Assembly: GCA_947301965.1 (NCBI GenBank)
Contig: CAMYUM010000011.1
Location: 1-51,656, forward strand
Length of the DNA stretch: 51,656 bases
Source: an uncultured Azospirillum sp.
GTDB taxonomy: Bacteria > Pseudomonadota > Alphaproteobacteria > RF32 > CAG-239
Direction: 5' to 3'
Part shown: in pieces, positions 9,844 through 18,741 of the stretch
How positions within the stretch are numbered: position 1 is the stretch's first letter
How the letters are laid out: the number at the start of each line of letters is the position of its first letter
Position numbers and translations under genes: made by a program
The notes under the pieces: generated by a model
Database searches by the model: none
What the model was told of the DNA's origin: nothing
What the model saw: the letters and a program-made list of their open reading frames with translations, nothing else

Positions 9844-9919
9844 GGGTGTGTAGCTCAGCGGTATGAGCACTACGTTGACATCGTAGGGGTCACAAGTTCG
9901 ATCCTTGTCACACCCACCA
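9844..9919 (+). tRNA. tRNA-Val (anticodon GAC), with encoded CCA
   Basis: All arms fold. The acceptor stem GGGTGTG pairs with CACACCC, the D stem is GCTC/GAGC, the anticodon stem CTACG/CGTAG closes a 7-base loop TTGACAT, and the T stem ACAAG/CTTGT closes TTCGATC. The anticodon GAC at 9877-9879 reads GUC and GUU valine codons. The 3' CCA is encoded at 9917-9919. A terminator follows 8 bases later, so it is probably a single-tRNA transcript. Confidence 0.97.
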
Positions 9920-9926
9920 ATCCTCA

Positions 9927-9953
9927 AAAATCCGACATTGTTCGGATTTTTTT
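9927..9953 (+). terminator. Rho-independent terminator after tRNA-Val
   Basis: A 9-bp stem (AAAATCCGA with TCGGATTTT) and a 6-base loop run directly into a T tract. This is a typical intrinsic terminator. Confidence 0.85.
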
Positions 9954-10038
9954 GTTATTATGCTTGAAAATTTATTGACTAAAGATTTTAAAATGTTAAG
10001 ACAACCGGCGTAAAATCGTTTTATCTCGGAGTATACAG

Positions 10039-10644
10039 ATGTTTTCACAATTCGATCTGCAGCAATTTATCGGTGCTTTTGTTGTTTTATTCGCGATTAT
10101 TGATATTACCGGCTCTGTACCGATTATCATCAACTTACAAAAACACGGCAAAAAGATAAATGCTGAAAAAGTCAGCATTTACTCGTTTATAATGTTTATC
10201 GTTTTTTTCTACGTCGGAGAGGTTTTTCTTCAATTGTTTAACTTAAACCTTTCTTCATTCGCGGTTGCAGGTTCGCTAATCATCTTTATCATGGCACTTG
10301 AAATGATTCTTGATATTGAAATTTTTCGTGAAGGGCCGGACACTCCTAAAGATGCCACTTTTGTGCCGTTGGTATTTCCCCTTATTGCCGGTGCCGGTGC
10401 CTTGACCACGTTGCTTTCGATTCGCGCTCAATATGCCGATGTTAACGTAATTTTGGCAATCATTTTCAACGTAATATTTGTTTATATAGTAGTAAAATTT
10501 GCCAAATTTATTCAAAAAAAATTAGGCGTTGGTTGCATTTATTTTATGAAAAAATGTTTTGGAATTATCTTGTTGGCTATTTCCCTCAAGTTGTTTTTAA
10601 CCAACTTAACTATTTTAATTCAGGAAATTTCTCAATCATTATAA
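10039..10644 (+). CDS. MarC-family integral membrane protein
   Basis: The 201-residue product has six predicted membrane helices in the MarC arrangement. Family-typical segments are FVVLFAIIDITGSVPI in helix 1, VAGSLIIFIMALEMI, and PLVFPLIAGAGALTTLLSI in the central helices. MarC was once linked to multiple antibiotic resistance, but that was not upheld and its function is unknown. A GGAG-like site precedes the ATG. It stands alone between the tRNA terminator and the hairpin upstream of the Bat operon. Confidence 0.85.
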   Translation: MFSQFDLQQFIGAFVVLFAIIDITGSVPIIINLQKHGKKINAEKVSIYSFIMFIVFFYVGEVFLQLFNLNLSSFAVAGSLIIFIMALEMILDIEIFREGPDTPKDATFVPLVFPLIAGAGALTTLLSIRAQYADVNVILAIIFNVIFVYIVVKFAKFIQKKLGVGCIYFMKKCFGIILLAISLKLFLTNLTILIQEISQSL

Positions 10645-10656
10645 TTTAATCTCTTG

Positions 10657-10708
10657 ATATTTACCTCGTTACACCTTAAATTTAGTTTGAATGTAATGAG
10701 GTAAATAT
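10657..10708 (+). promoter_or_regulatory. Long hairpin that encloses the ribosome binding site of the Bat operon
   Basis: A 16-base arm at 10657-10672 (ATATTTACCTCGTTAC) pairs with 10693-10708 along its whole length, with a single G-U, around a 20-base loop. The 3' arm contains GAGG at 10698-10701, the only good Shine-Dalgarno for the ATG at 10710. No T run follows, so it does not look like a terminator. It could act as a translational switch or thermosensor. Confidence 0.6.
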
Positions 10709-10709
10709 T

Positions 10710-11159
10710 ATGGAGAACAATCTTCCCGATTTAAGAGATATCCATCTTCCCGCCGAAGCTGTATCGTTTTGGCCTTTAGCCTACGGATGGTGGGTTGTTT
10801 TGTTCTCTGTTTTTTTGCTTTTGGCGGGTTTTTTCTTTGTCAGATTTTTGCTCCGCAAAAGCAAAAAGCGCTATGCTCTTTGTCTCATATCATCATTATC
10901 GTCAGACAATCGTGATAATGTTGTAAAAATGTCGGAGTTATTGCGCCGCATTTGTATATATAAATATCCGCGAGCTGCAACGCTGTTCGGTCAAGAATGG
11001 GTTGCTTTCCTAAATAACCATAGTTCAAAAAAATTGTCTGTTGCTTCATCTCAGCTGTTGCTCAACGCTCCTTACTGCGGACCGACGGCATCATTTGCTC
11101 CACAGGAAGTTAAAAATCTGCGGAATTTCTGTGTGTCATGGATAGGAGAAAATCTATGA
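10710..11159 (+). CDS. DUF4381 protein, first gene of the Bat operon
   Basis: The 149-residue product has one membrane helix at about residues 23-49 after a short N-terminal segment (PDLRDIHLPAEAVSFWPLAY) typical of DUF4381, then a soluble domain of about 95 residues with LLRRICIYKYPR and LFGQEWVAFLN. DUF4381 proteins are encoded in Bat/MoxR operons, and their biochemical role is unknown. Its stop overlaps the next start as ATGA at 11156. The MoxR ATPase and DUF58 genes that usually precede it are not in this window; MarC is upstream instead. Confidence 0.75.
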   Translation: MENNLPDLRDIHLPAEAVSFWPLAYGWWVVLFSVFLLLAGFFFVRFLLRKSKKRYALCLISSLSSDNRDNVVKMSELLRRICIYKYPRAATLFGQEWVAFLNNHSSKKLSVASSQLLLNAPYCGPTASFAPQEVKNLRNFCVSWIGENL

Positions 11160-12163
11160 TTATACTCGCTTATCCGATAGCTCTCTTGCTGGTTGTGGCA
11201 CCGTTTATAGTTTATTATCTTTCTCCCGTCGTAAAAGGCATGCACGGTGATGCTTTGCGTGTTCCTTTCTTACAGGATATTGCCCGCATCAATATTCTTT
11301 CCGGATCTCTGTGGCATCAAAAAACTGCCGCTGACAGCCGTCGTTTGTCTTGGTGGTTGCTTTACATAGCATGGTGTTTTTTATGTTTGGCAGCTACCCG
11401 GCCTCAATTAGTTGGAGAACCGATTCGCGTTAATAATTACGGTCATGATATTTTGCTTGTAACCGACATTTCCGTTTCAATGCTGGAGCCTGATTTTTCT
11501 TATCAGGGACATCGTCTTGACCGCCTTACCGCAGTAAAACTGGCTGCTGATGGCTTTATAAAACAGCGCCCGAATGACCGCATCGGTTTAATTCTTTTTG
11601 GTACCAATGCGTATCTCCAGGCTCCGATTACCTTTGATAAACAAGCAATTTTGGACACCCTTTGGGCAACCGATGCCGGTATGGCCGGACGTTCCACCGC
11701 TATCGGAGATGCCGTCGGATTAGGTTTGAAGACATTACGTCAAAATGACCGGAGCAAACCCAAAATTATGATACTTTTAACCGATGGCGAAAATAACGAC
11801 GGAAGCCTGAGTATGCCGGAAGTCTTAAAGCTTGCCCGTAATGAAAATGTAAAAATTTACACCATCGGTGTCAGCTCCGAAAACAGGATTATCAATTCGT
11901 TTTTTGGTGTAAAAATTTCTCAGCCTTCAGGTCTTGACGAGGACAGTTTGCAAAATCTTGCCGATGAAACTCGCGGCCGTTATTTTCGTGCCTCTGATAC
12001 GGACGGATTGCAACAGATTTATCGTGAGATTGACAAGCTTGAGCCTGATCTCGATCAAAATCAGTATATTCAGGAGAGCAAAGAGCTCTTTTGTTACCCG
12101 ACGGCGATTGCGTTGTTTATAGTGCTGATGCTTTGGTTTATGCAAAGGAGAAAATACGCATGA
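11156..12163 (+). CDS. batA: BatA-like von Willebrand factor A membrane protein
   Basis: The 335-residue product has an N-terminal hydrophobic helix, a second helix near residues 65-85, a VWA domain at about 95-290 and a C-terminal membrane helix. The metal-ion site motif DISVS and the downstream TDGEN loop are intact, so the domain can bind a divalent metal and ligands. The open frame begins at 11138, but AGGAG at 11144-11148 favours the ATG at 11156, which overlaps the previous stop as ATGA. Bat proteins have been tied to aerotolerance and envelope stress, but the mechanism is unproven. Confidence 0.85.
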   Translation: MIILAYPIALLLVVAPFIVYYLSPVVKGMHGDALRVPFLQDIARINILSGSLWHQKTAADSRRLSWWLLYIAWCFLCLAATRPQLVGEPIRVNNYGHDILLVTDISVSMLEPDFSYQGHRLDRLTAVKLAADGFIKQRPNDRIGLILFGTNAYLQAPITFDKQAILDTLWATDAGMAGRSTAIGDAVGLGLKTLRQNDRSKPKIMILLTDGENNDGSLSMPEVLKLARNENVKIYTIGVSSENRIINSFFGVKISQPSGLDEDSLQNLADETRGRYFRASDTDGLQQIYREIDKLEPDLDQNQYIQESKELFCYPTAIALFIVLMLWFMQRRKYA

Positions 12164-13935
12164 GTTTTCTTGCTGATTTCCATTTCCTTCGTCCGTGGTG
12201 GTTGTTATTTTTGCTGTTTTTATTATTGTTTGGCAAATATCTTTTCGCCGGACTGAAAAACACATCTGCCTGGGAAGCCGTTTGCGATAAAAAGTTGCTT
12301 GATTTTTTGTTAATCAAAGGCAGTTCACGTCAGCGGCGGTTAGTGCAATATTTGGGATTAATCGGTCTTGCCGGGGGCATAATCGCTTTAAGCGGTCCGA
12401 CCTGGAGTAAAAAAAATATTCCTACTTATTCTCCGTCCAATCCGGTTATGATATTGCTTAACCTTTCATCTGATATGGAAAATACCGATGTTACTCCTGA
12501 CCGCCTTACGCGTGCAAAGTTTGGTATTGATGACTTGCTCAAATCTTTGCAGGCTCAAGTCGGCATAATGGTTTATACCGATGAACCTTATTTAATTACA
12601 CCGATTACGGAAGACACCATGATTATATCAAACCTTTTGCCGGCAATAAGCCGTGATATAGTGCCAGAAAACGGGGATAGGCTTAACCGAGCCATTGACT
12701 TAGCAACCGAAAAGTTGAAACAGAACGGTTATCCTAACGGTAATATCGTGGTTGTTGCCGCGGATATAGGTCAAGACATGGCGGCAGCCTTATCTTCGGC
12801 TGAAAAAGCTGTTGCTGATGGTTATAAAGTCAATGCTATCAGCGTTGGTTCCGCAGATAATGAAAAACTTAAAATGCTGACAGACAAAGGACACGGGCTA
12901 TATTTCAACATATCGGCGAATTTGACCGAATTGGGGGCTGATATCAACTCTCAATTATCAACCGAATTGCAAAAAAATAAAAACGAGCAGGAAACATGGA
13001 ATGATGGTGGCTATTGGTTTTTGATATTACCTCTGCTGTGTTGTTTGTATTTTTTCCGGCGCGGAATTTTTGTGTTGATAATGTTTTTGATTATGACGAC
13101 AGAAGCCTCGGCCGGATTCTTTACCAATTCCGATCAAGATGGTGCTCGTGCTTTTGCCGCTGGGGATTATGCGGCCGCAGCCGCCAGTTTTATCAATTCA
13201 GACTGGAAAGCCGCGGCTTTATATCGTAATAATGACTATCAATCTGCCACCGAATTATATCGCCGAAAAAGTGATGTAGAGAATATGTATAATCTCGGCA
13301 ATGCGCTTGCCAAATCAGGCAAGATTGAAGATGCAATCAAACAGTACGAAGAAGTTTTAAAAATCAATCCCCAACACGAAGACGCCCAATTTAATCTTGA
13401 ATATTTGAAGCAACAACAAAATCGTTCGCAACAAAATCAATCGCAAAAACAAGACGAAAACGACAATTCTCAAAGCGGTGAAGATAAAAACCAATCAGAG
13501 AACGAAAATAATGAGGAAAATTCGGCTCAACAAGAAGAACCCGATAACAATAATCAAAATAACGATGAGCAGAATGAAAATTCTGAAAAAAATCAAGAAT
13601 CATCGTCTTCTTCCTCAAACGCAGAAAACGACCAAAATGATGAAAATTCCCCGCAATCACAAGGACAGACACCTCAAAGTTCATCTTCTGATGATGACGG
13701 TCAACAACAAAGTTCTGCCAGCGAACAACTTACTCCTGCCGGTGGAGACCCTGACGAAAAAGAAGATAAAGATGCTGAAGGTGTAAGTTCTCAAGAAAAA
13801 CAAGAGCAGGGCGATTTTACTGAAGAAGTTCAGGCTCGTGAAATGTCCTATCGCAACATTCCCGAAAACCCTGGAGGGCTCTTAAAAGCATTTATTTACA
13901 AAGAATATACCAAAAATCGATATGGAGATAATTAG
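12160..13935 (+). CDS. BatB/BatC-like fusion: VWA domain, TPR region and Gln/Asn/Ser/Glu-rich tail
   Basis: The 591-residue product starts at an ATG overlapping the batA stop (ATGA), preceded by AAGGAG; the in-frame extension to 12091 lacks such a site. It has two N-terminal membrane helices, a VWA domain at about 85-270, further hydrophobic helices near 285-320, TPR-like repeats at about 345-430 (MYNLGNALAKSGKIEDAIKQ), and a long low-complexity tail rich in Gln, Asn, Ser and Glu. The metal site reads NLSSD where DxSxS is expected, so the first Asp is Asn and metal binding may be weakened. Bacteroides-type BatB and BatC appear fused here. Confidence 0.8.
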   Translation: MSFLADFHFLRPWWLLFLLFLLLFGKYLFAGLKNTSAWEAVCDKKLLDFLLIKGSSRQRRLVQYLGLIGLAGGIIALSGPTWSKKNIPTYSPSNPVMILLNLSSDMENTDVTPDRLTRAKFGIDDLLKSLQAQVGIMVYTDEPYLITPITEDTMIISNLLPAISRDIVPENGDRLNRAIDLATEKLKQNGYPNGNIVVVAADIGQDMAAALSSAEKAVADGYKVNAISVGSADNEKLKMLTDKGHGLYFNISANLTELGADINSQLSTELQKNKNEQETWNDGGYWFLILPLLCCLYFFRRGIFVLIMFLIMTTEASAGFFTNSDQDGARAFAAGDYAAAAASFINSDWKAAALYRNNDYQSATELYRRKSDVENMYNLGNALAKSGKIEDAIKQYEEVLKINPQHEDAQFNLEYLKQQQNRSQQNQSQKQDENDNSQSGEDKNQSENENNEENSAQQEEPDNNNQNNDEQNENSEKNQESSSSSSNAENDQNDENSPQSQGQTPQSSSSDDDGQQQSSASEQLTPAGGDPDEKEDKDAEGVSSQEKQEQGDFTEEVQAREMSYRNIPENPGGLLKAFIYKEYTKNRYGDN

Positions 13936-13937
13936 TA

Positions 13938-15644
13938 ATGTTCAAATTTGCAGCAGTATTTTTGCTTAGTTTGATAACATCTTTTTCCGCTTCGGCCGAA
14001 AGTTTTATTGCCAAAGTTGACCATAACCCTGTTTCATACGGGGAAACATTCGTTTTAACATTGCAATATGACGGTGCGCCCGGTCGTTCGGAACCGGATC
14101 TTACTCCATTAAAGAAAAACTTTATTATACACTCTGTCGGACGTAGTTCCCAATATCGTAATATCAATGGTGTCAGCTCTAATTTATACCAATGGAATGT
14201 TACACTTTCTCCTAAAACCGATGAACAGGTAACTATTCCGGCAATAAGTTTCAAAAGTTTTTCTTCGCAGCCCATTTTATTAAAAATTGCCGGAGACGGC
14301 GGTTCGGGCAACGCCGTTCCAAAGTTTTCAATCGGCCGCAGTATCAACAATAACAAGCCCTTGGTTCAAGAGCAGATTATTTATACCTTAATTATTAAAA
14401 CTACCGAAGATATTCATGGTGATTTACCTCAGTTTGTTGATAGCGGCAATAATGATTGGATTATCAAACAGCTTGATGCTCCTTCGATTTCGTCTGAAAT
14501 TGATAACGGAACAGAAGTCAAAACCGTTAATATAAACTATGCGTTATTTCCGCAAAAAAGCGGACATTTAAAAACACCCGAGCTTCAGTTTAACGGCTAT
14601 TATCTTGATAAAACTAAAACCAGAAACACCGGTTATTCCAACATGTTCAATGCATTTTTAGATGATGGTTTTGCCTCAAGATTTGGACTAAATCCGGCAC
14701 TTACGCGCATTAATTTAACGGCACAGCCGCTTGATGTTGAAGTGCAGCCGATTCCCTCCGTAAACAACGGTAATTGGTGGCTCCCGTCAACAAAAGTCAA
14801 TATCAGCTCTGACTGGGATGAAAAATTGCCGGAGTTTAAAACCGGCGAGGCAACAAGCCGCAAAATAAAAGTTACGGCGGTCGGTGTTGCCGAAAATCAA
14901 TTGCCCAAGCTGTCTTTTCCTGAAACGACGGCTGTCAAACAATATCCCGAAACGCCGGAATTCAAAAGCGCGGTAATCGGTGATGATATTATATCAGAAA
15001 TGACGCTCAACGTTGTTTATATTCCTCAGCAAGGCGGAGAAATTACAATTCCTGACGTTACAATCCCGTGGTATAATACTGTTTCCGAAAAACTTGAACA
15101 CGCAATTCTGCCGTCGGTCAAAATCCACGTTTCAGGTACAGGTCCGATTGTTCACAGTTCTCCGGTTGTTGCCCCCGAAACGCCGTCAACCGAAACGATG
15201 CCGCCGGTTGTCAGCAATTCACGCTTATCACTAAAATTTGTACTGGGAATTGTAGCTCTTGCTTTTGCTTTAGGGCTTTTGGTCAGTTGGCTCATTTTAC
15301 ATCTTACTCATGCCGAAAAACACCGCAAAGCGGCGCTTGCCGATTCCGAAGTTGATATTGACCGCATTTTGCATACAAATAACCTTAAAGATATTCGTAA
15401 TACCGTAATATCATGGGCTCGCGGGCTATACCCGAAACAAAAAATCATTAACCTTGATGATGTATCGTCTGCCTTTGCTTCTCAAGAACTTGCCGATCAA
15501 TTAAAGGAACTTGGTAGCTCGCTTTATTCGGGGCATAAAGAAGGGTTTGACGCCGTAAAATTACATAAGATTATGAAAAATTTATCGAAAAAAACGGCTT
15601 CTGCCAAAAAACAAAAGCCGCTTCTTCCCGATTTGTATAAATAG
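13938..15644 (+). CDS. batD: BatD-like secreted and membrane-anchored protein
   Basis: The 568-residue product has a signal peptide (cleavage probably after SASA, about residue 20), a large periplasmic region of repeated beta-sandwich-like segments, one membrane helix at about 433-455 and a cytoplasmic tail of about 110 residues. Segments such as PVSYGETFVLTLQYDG and IPAISFKSF are typical of BatD/oxygen-tolerance proteins. It follows the BatB/C gene by 2 bases with GGAG upstream, completing the operon. It ends 2 bases before the convergent ABC exporter, with no terminator visible. Confidence 0.8.
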   Translation: MFKFAAVFLLSLITSFSASAESFIAKVDHNPVSYGETFVLTLQYDGAPGRSEPDLTPLKKNFIIHSVGRSSQYRNINGVSSNLYQWNVTLSPKTDEQVTIPAISFKSFSSQPILLKIAGDGGSGNAVPKFSIGRSINNNKPLVQEQIIYTLIIKTTEDIHGDLPQFVDSGNNDWIIKQLDAPSISSEIDNGTEVKTVNINYALFPQKSGHLKTPELQFNGYYLDKTKTRNTGYSNMFNAFLDDGFASRFGLNPALTRINLTAQPLDVEVQPIPSVNNGNWWLPSTKVNISSDWDEKLPEFKTGEATSRKIKVTAVGVAENQLPKLSFPETTAVKQYPETPEFKSAVIGDDIISEMTLNVVYIPQQGGEITIPDVTIPWYNTVSEKLEHAILPSVKIHVSGTGPIVHSSPVVAPETPSTETMPPVVSNSRLSLKFVLGIVALAFALGLLVSWLILHLTHAEKHRKAALADSEVDIDRILHTNNLKDIRNTVISWARGLYPKQKIINLDDVSSAFASQELADQLKELGSSLYSGHKEGFDAVKLHKIMKNLSKKTASAKKQKPLLPDLYK

Positions 15645-15646
15645 AA

Positions 15647-17413
15647 TTATTTATTCTTAAACTGCGCGTTATATAGTGTGTAATAAGCCCCGCCCGTTTT
15701 TTGCATAAGTTGTTCATGCGTTCCTTCTTCAACGATTTCGCCGTTGTTGAGAACGACAATCATGTCGGCATTTTGAATAGTTGATAAACGGTGGGCAATA
15801 ACAAATACCGTTCTGTCGGTCATCAAATTATCAATAGCTTTTTGTACAACAGCTTCCGACTTGTTATCCAATGCTGAAGTTGCCTCATCCAAAATAACAA
15901 TCGGGGCGTTTTTTACAATTGCACGAGCGATTGCCAGACGCTGGCGCTGCCCTCCCGACAGGGCGGTTCCTCTCTCTCCGATGTCGGTATCCATACCGTT
16001 TTCAAGTGAAGCGACAAAATCCTCAAGATAAGCCATCTTAAGAGCCTTTTTGATATCTTCTTCCGTTGCCTCGGGATTACCGAGTAAAATATTTTCACGA
16101 ATTGTTCCCGAAAACAGAAAATTATCTTGGAAAACAACAGCAATATTGTCGCGCAAAGACTTGAGCGAAAAATCGCGAATATCGGTTCCATCAATTTTTA
16201 CGGCTCCTGATTGCGGATCATAAAAACGCGGCAACAGGCTGACAATAGTAGTTTTTCCTCCCCCGGAATTTCCGACAAAAGCAATCGTGGAACCGGCCTT
16301 AATATCCAAGTTTATATTTTTCAAAACTTTTGTTTCCGGCACATAACCAAAATCTACATTTTCAAAACTGACGCTGTTTTCAACTTTGGATAATTGTTTT
16401 GCATTCGGCTTATCAAAAATTTTAGGTTCGGTGTTTATAATATCCAAAATACGCTCAATTGCCAAAAAAGACACCTGTACATTATTAAAGTTTTTGCCGA
16501 TTCCCTTAATCGGAGTATAAAGCAAAATTAAGGCAGTAATGAATGATACAAAATTTCCGGATGTAATTGTTCCGTTTACAATTAAATAACTTCCGAAACC
16601 GATTACTGCACCGACACCGATTGAAACGACAACGTGCATCAAAGGTGTCATCCAGCCGGTTTTTTGCACCATTTTTATGGTTAGCTTGAACAAATTTATC
16701 AATATCTGATTAAACTTAATATACATTATGTCCTGCAAGTTATATGAAGCAATGGTTTTGTTGCCGGCATAGCTTTCATTATAATGCGTCAGAATAGTTG
16801 TGGATTGGTCAATAGTCTTTTTTATAATTCCCTTAATTCTTCTTTTGACTTGCGCCAAAGGCAGCAACGCACACAAAAGAACAATAATGGCAATTATTGC
16901 CAACTGCCACGAATTGTATATCAGTACAACAATCAGGGATACGGACGAGAAAAACCTTGAAATAAATAATTTTAAATTGTCCAAAAGCCCGGTGCAGGCA
17001 GTATCAGCATCGGTAGTAAAGCGTTGGATGATATAGCCGGAAGGATTTTGATCATAAAAAGCCGATTCAAAAGTCATAAGTTTTTTGAACAGTTTTCTTT
17101 TCAAATCATGGTTAATTTTGGTTCCGACCCAAGTATTAAGATATGTGGCGGCATAGTTCAAAAAACCTTGTACGGTTGTGAAAGCCACAATCAAAAAGGG
17201 AATATATATCGGAGATGAAGCTGATTTATCAACCAACACATTATCCATATAAGGTTTTAATGCCAGAGCAATTACTGAATCCAAAGCTCCGACCGGAATG
17301 CAAATCAAAATAGCCAGCAAAGCCCTTCCCCAGTAGGGTTTTACGAAAGGCCACATTTCACGATAATGTTGGGTGAAATTAATTTCTTTACCTTCAAGTT
17401 CCTTATTTTTCAT
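15647..17413 (-). CDS. MsbA-like lipid A/lipid ABC exporter
   Basis: The 588-residue half-transporter has about six membrane helices in residues 25-320 and an ATPase domain at about 345-580. Walker A reads GNSGGGKTT, the signature LSGGQRQR, Walker B VILDEATS, and the H-loop VIAHRLST. The membrane half (for example NPSGYIIQRFTTDAD) is close to MsbA, which flips lipid A-core across the inner membrane; other lipid or drug exporters remain possible. AGGAAAA precedes the ATG. It is followed in the upstream direction by a DUF1294 gene 12 bases away, probably the same transcript. Confidence 0.8.
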   Translation of the reverse strand: MKNKELEGKEINFTQHYREMWPFVKPYWGRALLAILICIPVGALDSVIALALKPYMDNVLVDKSASSPIYIPFLIVAFTTVQGFLNYAATYLNTWVGTKINHDLKRKLFKKLMTFESAFYDQNPSGYIIQRFTTDADTACTGLLDNLKLFISRFFSSVSLIVVLIYNSWQLAIIAIIVLLCALLPLAQVKRRIKGIIKKTIDQSTTILTHYNESYAGNKTIASYNLQDIMYIKFNQILINLFKLTIKMVQKTGWMTPLMHVVVSIGVGAVIGFGSYLIVNGTITSGNFVSFITALILLYTPIKGIGKNFNNVQVSFLAIERILDIINTEPKIFDKPNAKQLSKVENSVSFENVDFGYVPETKVLKNINLDIKAGSTIAFVGNSGGGKTTIVSLLPRFYDPQSGAVKIDGTDIRDFSLKSLRDNIAVVFQDNFLFSGTIRENILLGNPEATEEDIKKALKMAYLEDFVASLENGMDTDIGERGTALSGGQRQRLAIARAIVKNAPIVILDEATSALDNKSEAVVQKAIDNLMTDRTVFVIAHRLSTIQNADMIVVLNNGEIVEEGTHEQLMQKTGGAYYTLYNAQFKNK

Positions 17414-17425
17414 GTTTTGATTTTC

Positions 17426-17881
17426 CTAAATAAAACGCAAATATTTTAAAATTATATAAACAACGAGTATCTCAGCAATAAACATTGCCCAAAAGAACGA
17501 TTGATAGCTGGCTTTTTTGGTTTTGTGATGAAAAAACTTTTGCCCCAAAATGGCTCCGCACCATCCGCCCATAAATTCCAAAGTATGCAGCTGGTTTTCG
17601 GGAATTCGTCGATAATTTTTTTGTGCCGCACGTTTATCAAAACCATATGCCAAAAAAGTAACGACATTCACAGAAATCAGATGAAATACGGCAAACATCA
17701 GGGCAACACTTTTCCATCCGACAATAAAATCAGGCAAATTTTTATCGTAAAAATATGTTGTTTCCACCCACCATGCGGCAACAATCACAATCAGCATATG
17801 CAACATATAAAAGCCGTTGCGGCGAAGCGGCGCAACCAACAACAACATTCCCAGCATAACTGCTGAAATAAGCAAAACCAT
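17426..17881 (-). CDS. DUF1294 membrane protein
   Basis: The 151-residue product has about four membrane helices. The C-terminal part carries the DUF1294 motif: YGFDKRAAQKNYRRIPE, then LEFMGGWCGAILGQ and FFHHKTKKASYQSFFW. The family is often fused to a cold-shock domain, but here only the membrane part with an extra N-terminal hairpin is present. Its function is unknown. It probably heads a two-gene unit with the MsbA-like exporter downstream. Confidence 0.75.
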   Translation of the reverse strand: MVLLISAVMLGMLLLVAPLRRNGFYMLHMLIVIVAAWWVETTYFYDKNLPDFIVGWKSVALMFAVFHLISVNVVTFLAYGFDKRAAQKNYRRIPENQLHTLEFMGGWCGAILGQKFFHHKTKKASYQSFFWAMFIAEILVVYIILKYLRFI

Positions 17882-18039
17882 AATTCAAATCCTGTTTGGT
17901 CAAAATTGAGCAAACTATAGAACATAAAATGATTTTTTGCAACATTCCTAAAATTTTGTGTGATAAGTAGCAAAAAAAAGATGAGATGACCTTCAAAATA
18001 TTCTATGCTTAACTCAAATTGCAAACAAGGAAAGTAATT

Positions 18040-18741
18040 ATGAGAAACATAGGTATTTTATTGCTAACGGTTATGCTTGCGGCTTGTGCTCGTGACACAA
18101 CGGTTCCGGCTGGTGTATCCGGAGGAGAAAAACTTACGGAACCTCCTGCGGCACTTATGGAACGCAAACCCTTGGTTATTCCCGAAAAGAACGCCCGCGT
18201 TTTTGAAGATGTTGCCGACGAGGCTCCGCAAAAAGCAAAGGTGGCAAAAAAGGTTGAAAAAGATGTATTAAAAACCGAAAAAAAGATATCAACCGTCAGC
18301 AGTTCGCAAAGCAAACACTTTCCGTATCAGAATGTTGAACGAGCAAAGGTTTCAATGCCTCAACTATACTACGTTCTTGCTTCGCGCACGGTTAACAAAA
18401 TGCTGAAATCAACCGCAATCATTTACAATTCGGTTAAATCGCCGACCATGTATGTTGAAATTCCGCAAAATGAAAATCCGGCCGTTGATTTGCCCAACCT
18501 CGAATACGCGGCCACCGCAACAAAAAACATTATTTCCGGTGCGCACGCCTACGCTTTGACCGAAAATCGTGCAACTGCTGATTATATACTTCAAACATAT
18601 ATATCTCAAACCCAAAATTATGATCGGGAAAAGCCCATATTGTCCTATCGCTTGATTTTGAAAAATCGTGCCAACGAAAAAATCGGCACATGGGTTGATT
18701 CGTTAAGCCCTATATCAAATGATGATCAGAGTTGGTGGTAA
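18040..18741 (+). CDS. Predicted outer-membrane lipoprotein of unknown function
   Basis: The 233-residue product has a lipoprotein signal with the lipobox LAAC at about residues 13-16, then a Lys/Pro/Ala-rich linker and a C-terminal domain of about 130 residues. Starting at 18040 puts AAGGA at 18028-18032 at a good distance; the in-frame start at 18019 adds residues ahead of the signal peptide. The folded domain (ADYILQTYISQ, then ILSYRLILKNRANEKIGTW) faintly recalls LpoB/CsgG-type lipoproteins, but this is a guess. Its stop overlaps the next start (TAATG), so the two proteins are probably made together. TTGCAA at 17937-17942 may be its -35. Confidence 0.65.
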   Translation: MRNIGILLLTVMLAACARDTTVPAGVSGGEKLTEPPAALMERKPLVIPEKNARVFEDVADEAPQKAKVAKKVEKDVLKTEKKISTVSSSQSKHFPYQNVERAKVSMPQLYYVLASRTVNKMLKSTAIIYNSVKSPTMYVEIPQNENPAVDLPNLEYAATATKNIISGAHAYALTENRATADYILQTYISQTQNYDREKPILSYRLILKNRANEKIGTWVDSLSPISNDDQSWW

